From Panonychus citri (lineage: Eukaryota > Arthropoda > Arachnida > Trombidiformes > Tetranychidae), in assembly GCF_014898815.1 (NCBI RefSeq), contig NW_026515539.1:744001-808000 (forward strand): a stretch of 64,000 nucleotides of DNA, given 5' to 3'. The notes beneath the pieces were generated by a model. It worked only from the letters and a program-made list of their open reading frames with translations. It had not been told where the DNA came from and searched no databases. Positions 63,636 to 64,000 of the stretch are shown here, one piece after another. Position numbers and translations under genes: made by a program. Each line of letters begins with the position of its first letter. Within the stretch, counting starts at the first letter, position 1.

Positions 63636-64000
63636 TTTACCAGCACTAAATTGGGAATCCGTTACAATCAAATTGGCTGTTGATTAGTTGCAGTTATTAG
63701 TTGATTAAACAAAGTAACAAAACTAACTGGAATCACTTTTGCCGGTTAATAGGCAATGAAAGATGAAAAGATTATTTTGTTTTCTCTTCTTCTCAGTTTC
63801 TGTGTTTATGTTTCACTTTGTTAGTGAGTTGATGACGATTGTTGTTAAGTCGGAAATTGTAAAAGATTAAGATGATTAACTAAGGTTAACATGAGACGAT
63901 TAAGTTTGAAAGTCATCTGAGTTATTAAGTAATTAGATTGTTTGTTTGTGAAGATCGTTAATTGTTAATTTAAAACTTTGGATTGAAGCCACTGGTGAGC
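63636..64000 (-). promoter_or_regulatory. Upstream region of the membrane-protein gene
   Basis: AT-rich sequence that would hold the promoter and 5' UTR of the minus-strand gene. I see no clear TATA box at a fixed distance and no further coding sequence before the window ends. Confidence 0.4.

Noticed and set aside
1..64000. CRISPR arrays, rRNA or tRNA genes
   Set aside because: No regularly spaced direct repeats with unique spacers were seen, and no tRNA cloverleaf or rRNA-like conserved block was recognised by eye. A tRNA scan would be decisive.

Overview
This is an AT-rich animal nuclear sequence with GT-AG introns (two of them only 75 and 85 bp), AATAAA polyadenylation signals, animal-specific protein families (LRRC58, a CLCA-type protein, an M14 digestive-type carboxypeptidase), a Gypsy-type LTR retrotransposon and several small inverted-repeat DNA transposons. 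Together these suggest an arthropod. The abundance of GA and GAT microsatellites and the CLCA-type protein would fit a mite or another chelicerate, but I cannot fix the lineage from sequence alone.

Layout. About 1.1-1.6 kb, minus strand: the first coding exon of a CLCA-type protein whose remaining exons mostly lie to the left of the window. About 1.6-36.3 kb: a long gene-poor stretch of simple repeats and short AT-rich words. It holds four non-autonomous inverted-repeat elements (16.27-16.96, 18.46-18.87, 19.51-20.07 and 27.33-27.87 kb) and a few short exon-like segments that I could not assign to genes. 36.36-40.16 kb, plus strand: a complete three-exon LRRC58 orthologue of 479 aa. 40.2-45.9 kb: non-coding. 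45.86-50.82 kb, minus strand: a full-length but dead Gypsy element with two LTRs, a polypurine tract, and frameshifted gag and pol. A small TA-target transposon has inserted into its gag, and a second sits inside the first. 50.8-60.3 kb: non-coding, AT-rich, then rich in GAT and GA. 60.29-62.70 kb, plus strand: a complete three-exon M14 carboxypeptidase of 517 aa with B-type (basic) specificity and a large acidic/Asn-rich insertion in its catalytic domain. 62.96-63.64 kb, minus strand: an unrecognised single-exon Cys-rich single-pass membrane protein, convergent with the carboxypeptidase.

The cellular genes are unrelated in function and share no visible regulation. The most structured and least ordinary content is the transposon history: the nested insertion series in the Gypsy copy, a foldback element with 183-bp arms that appear identical, and an inverted-repeat element carrying two copies of a GC-rich hairpin word next to TTAGG-like repeats.
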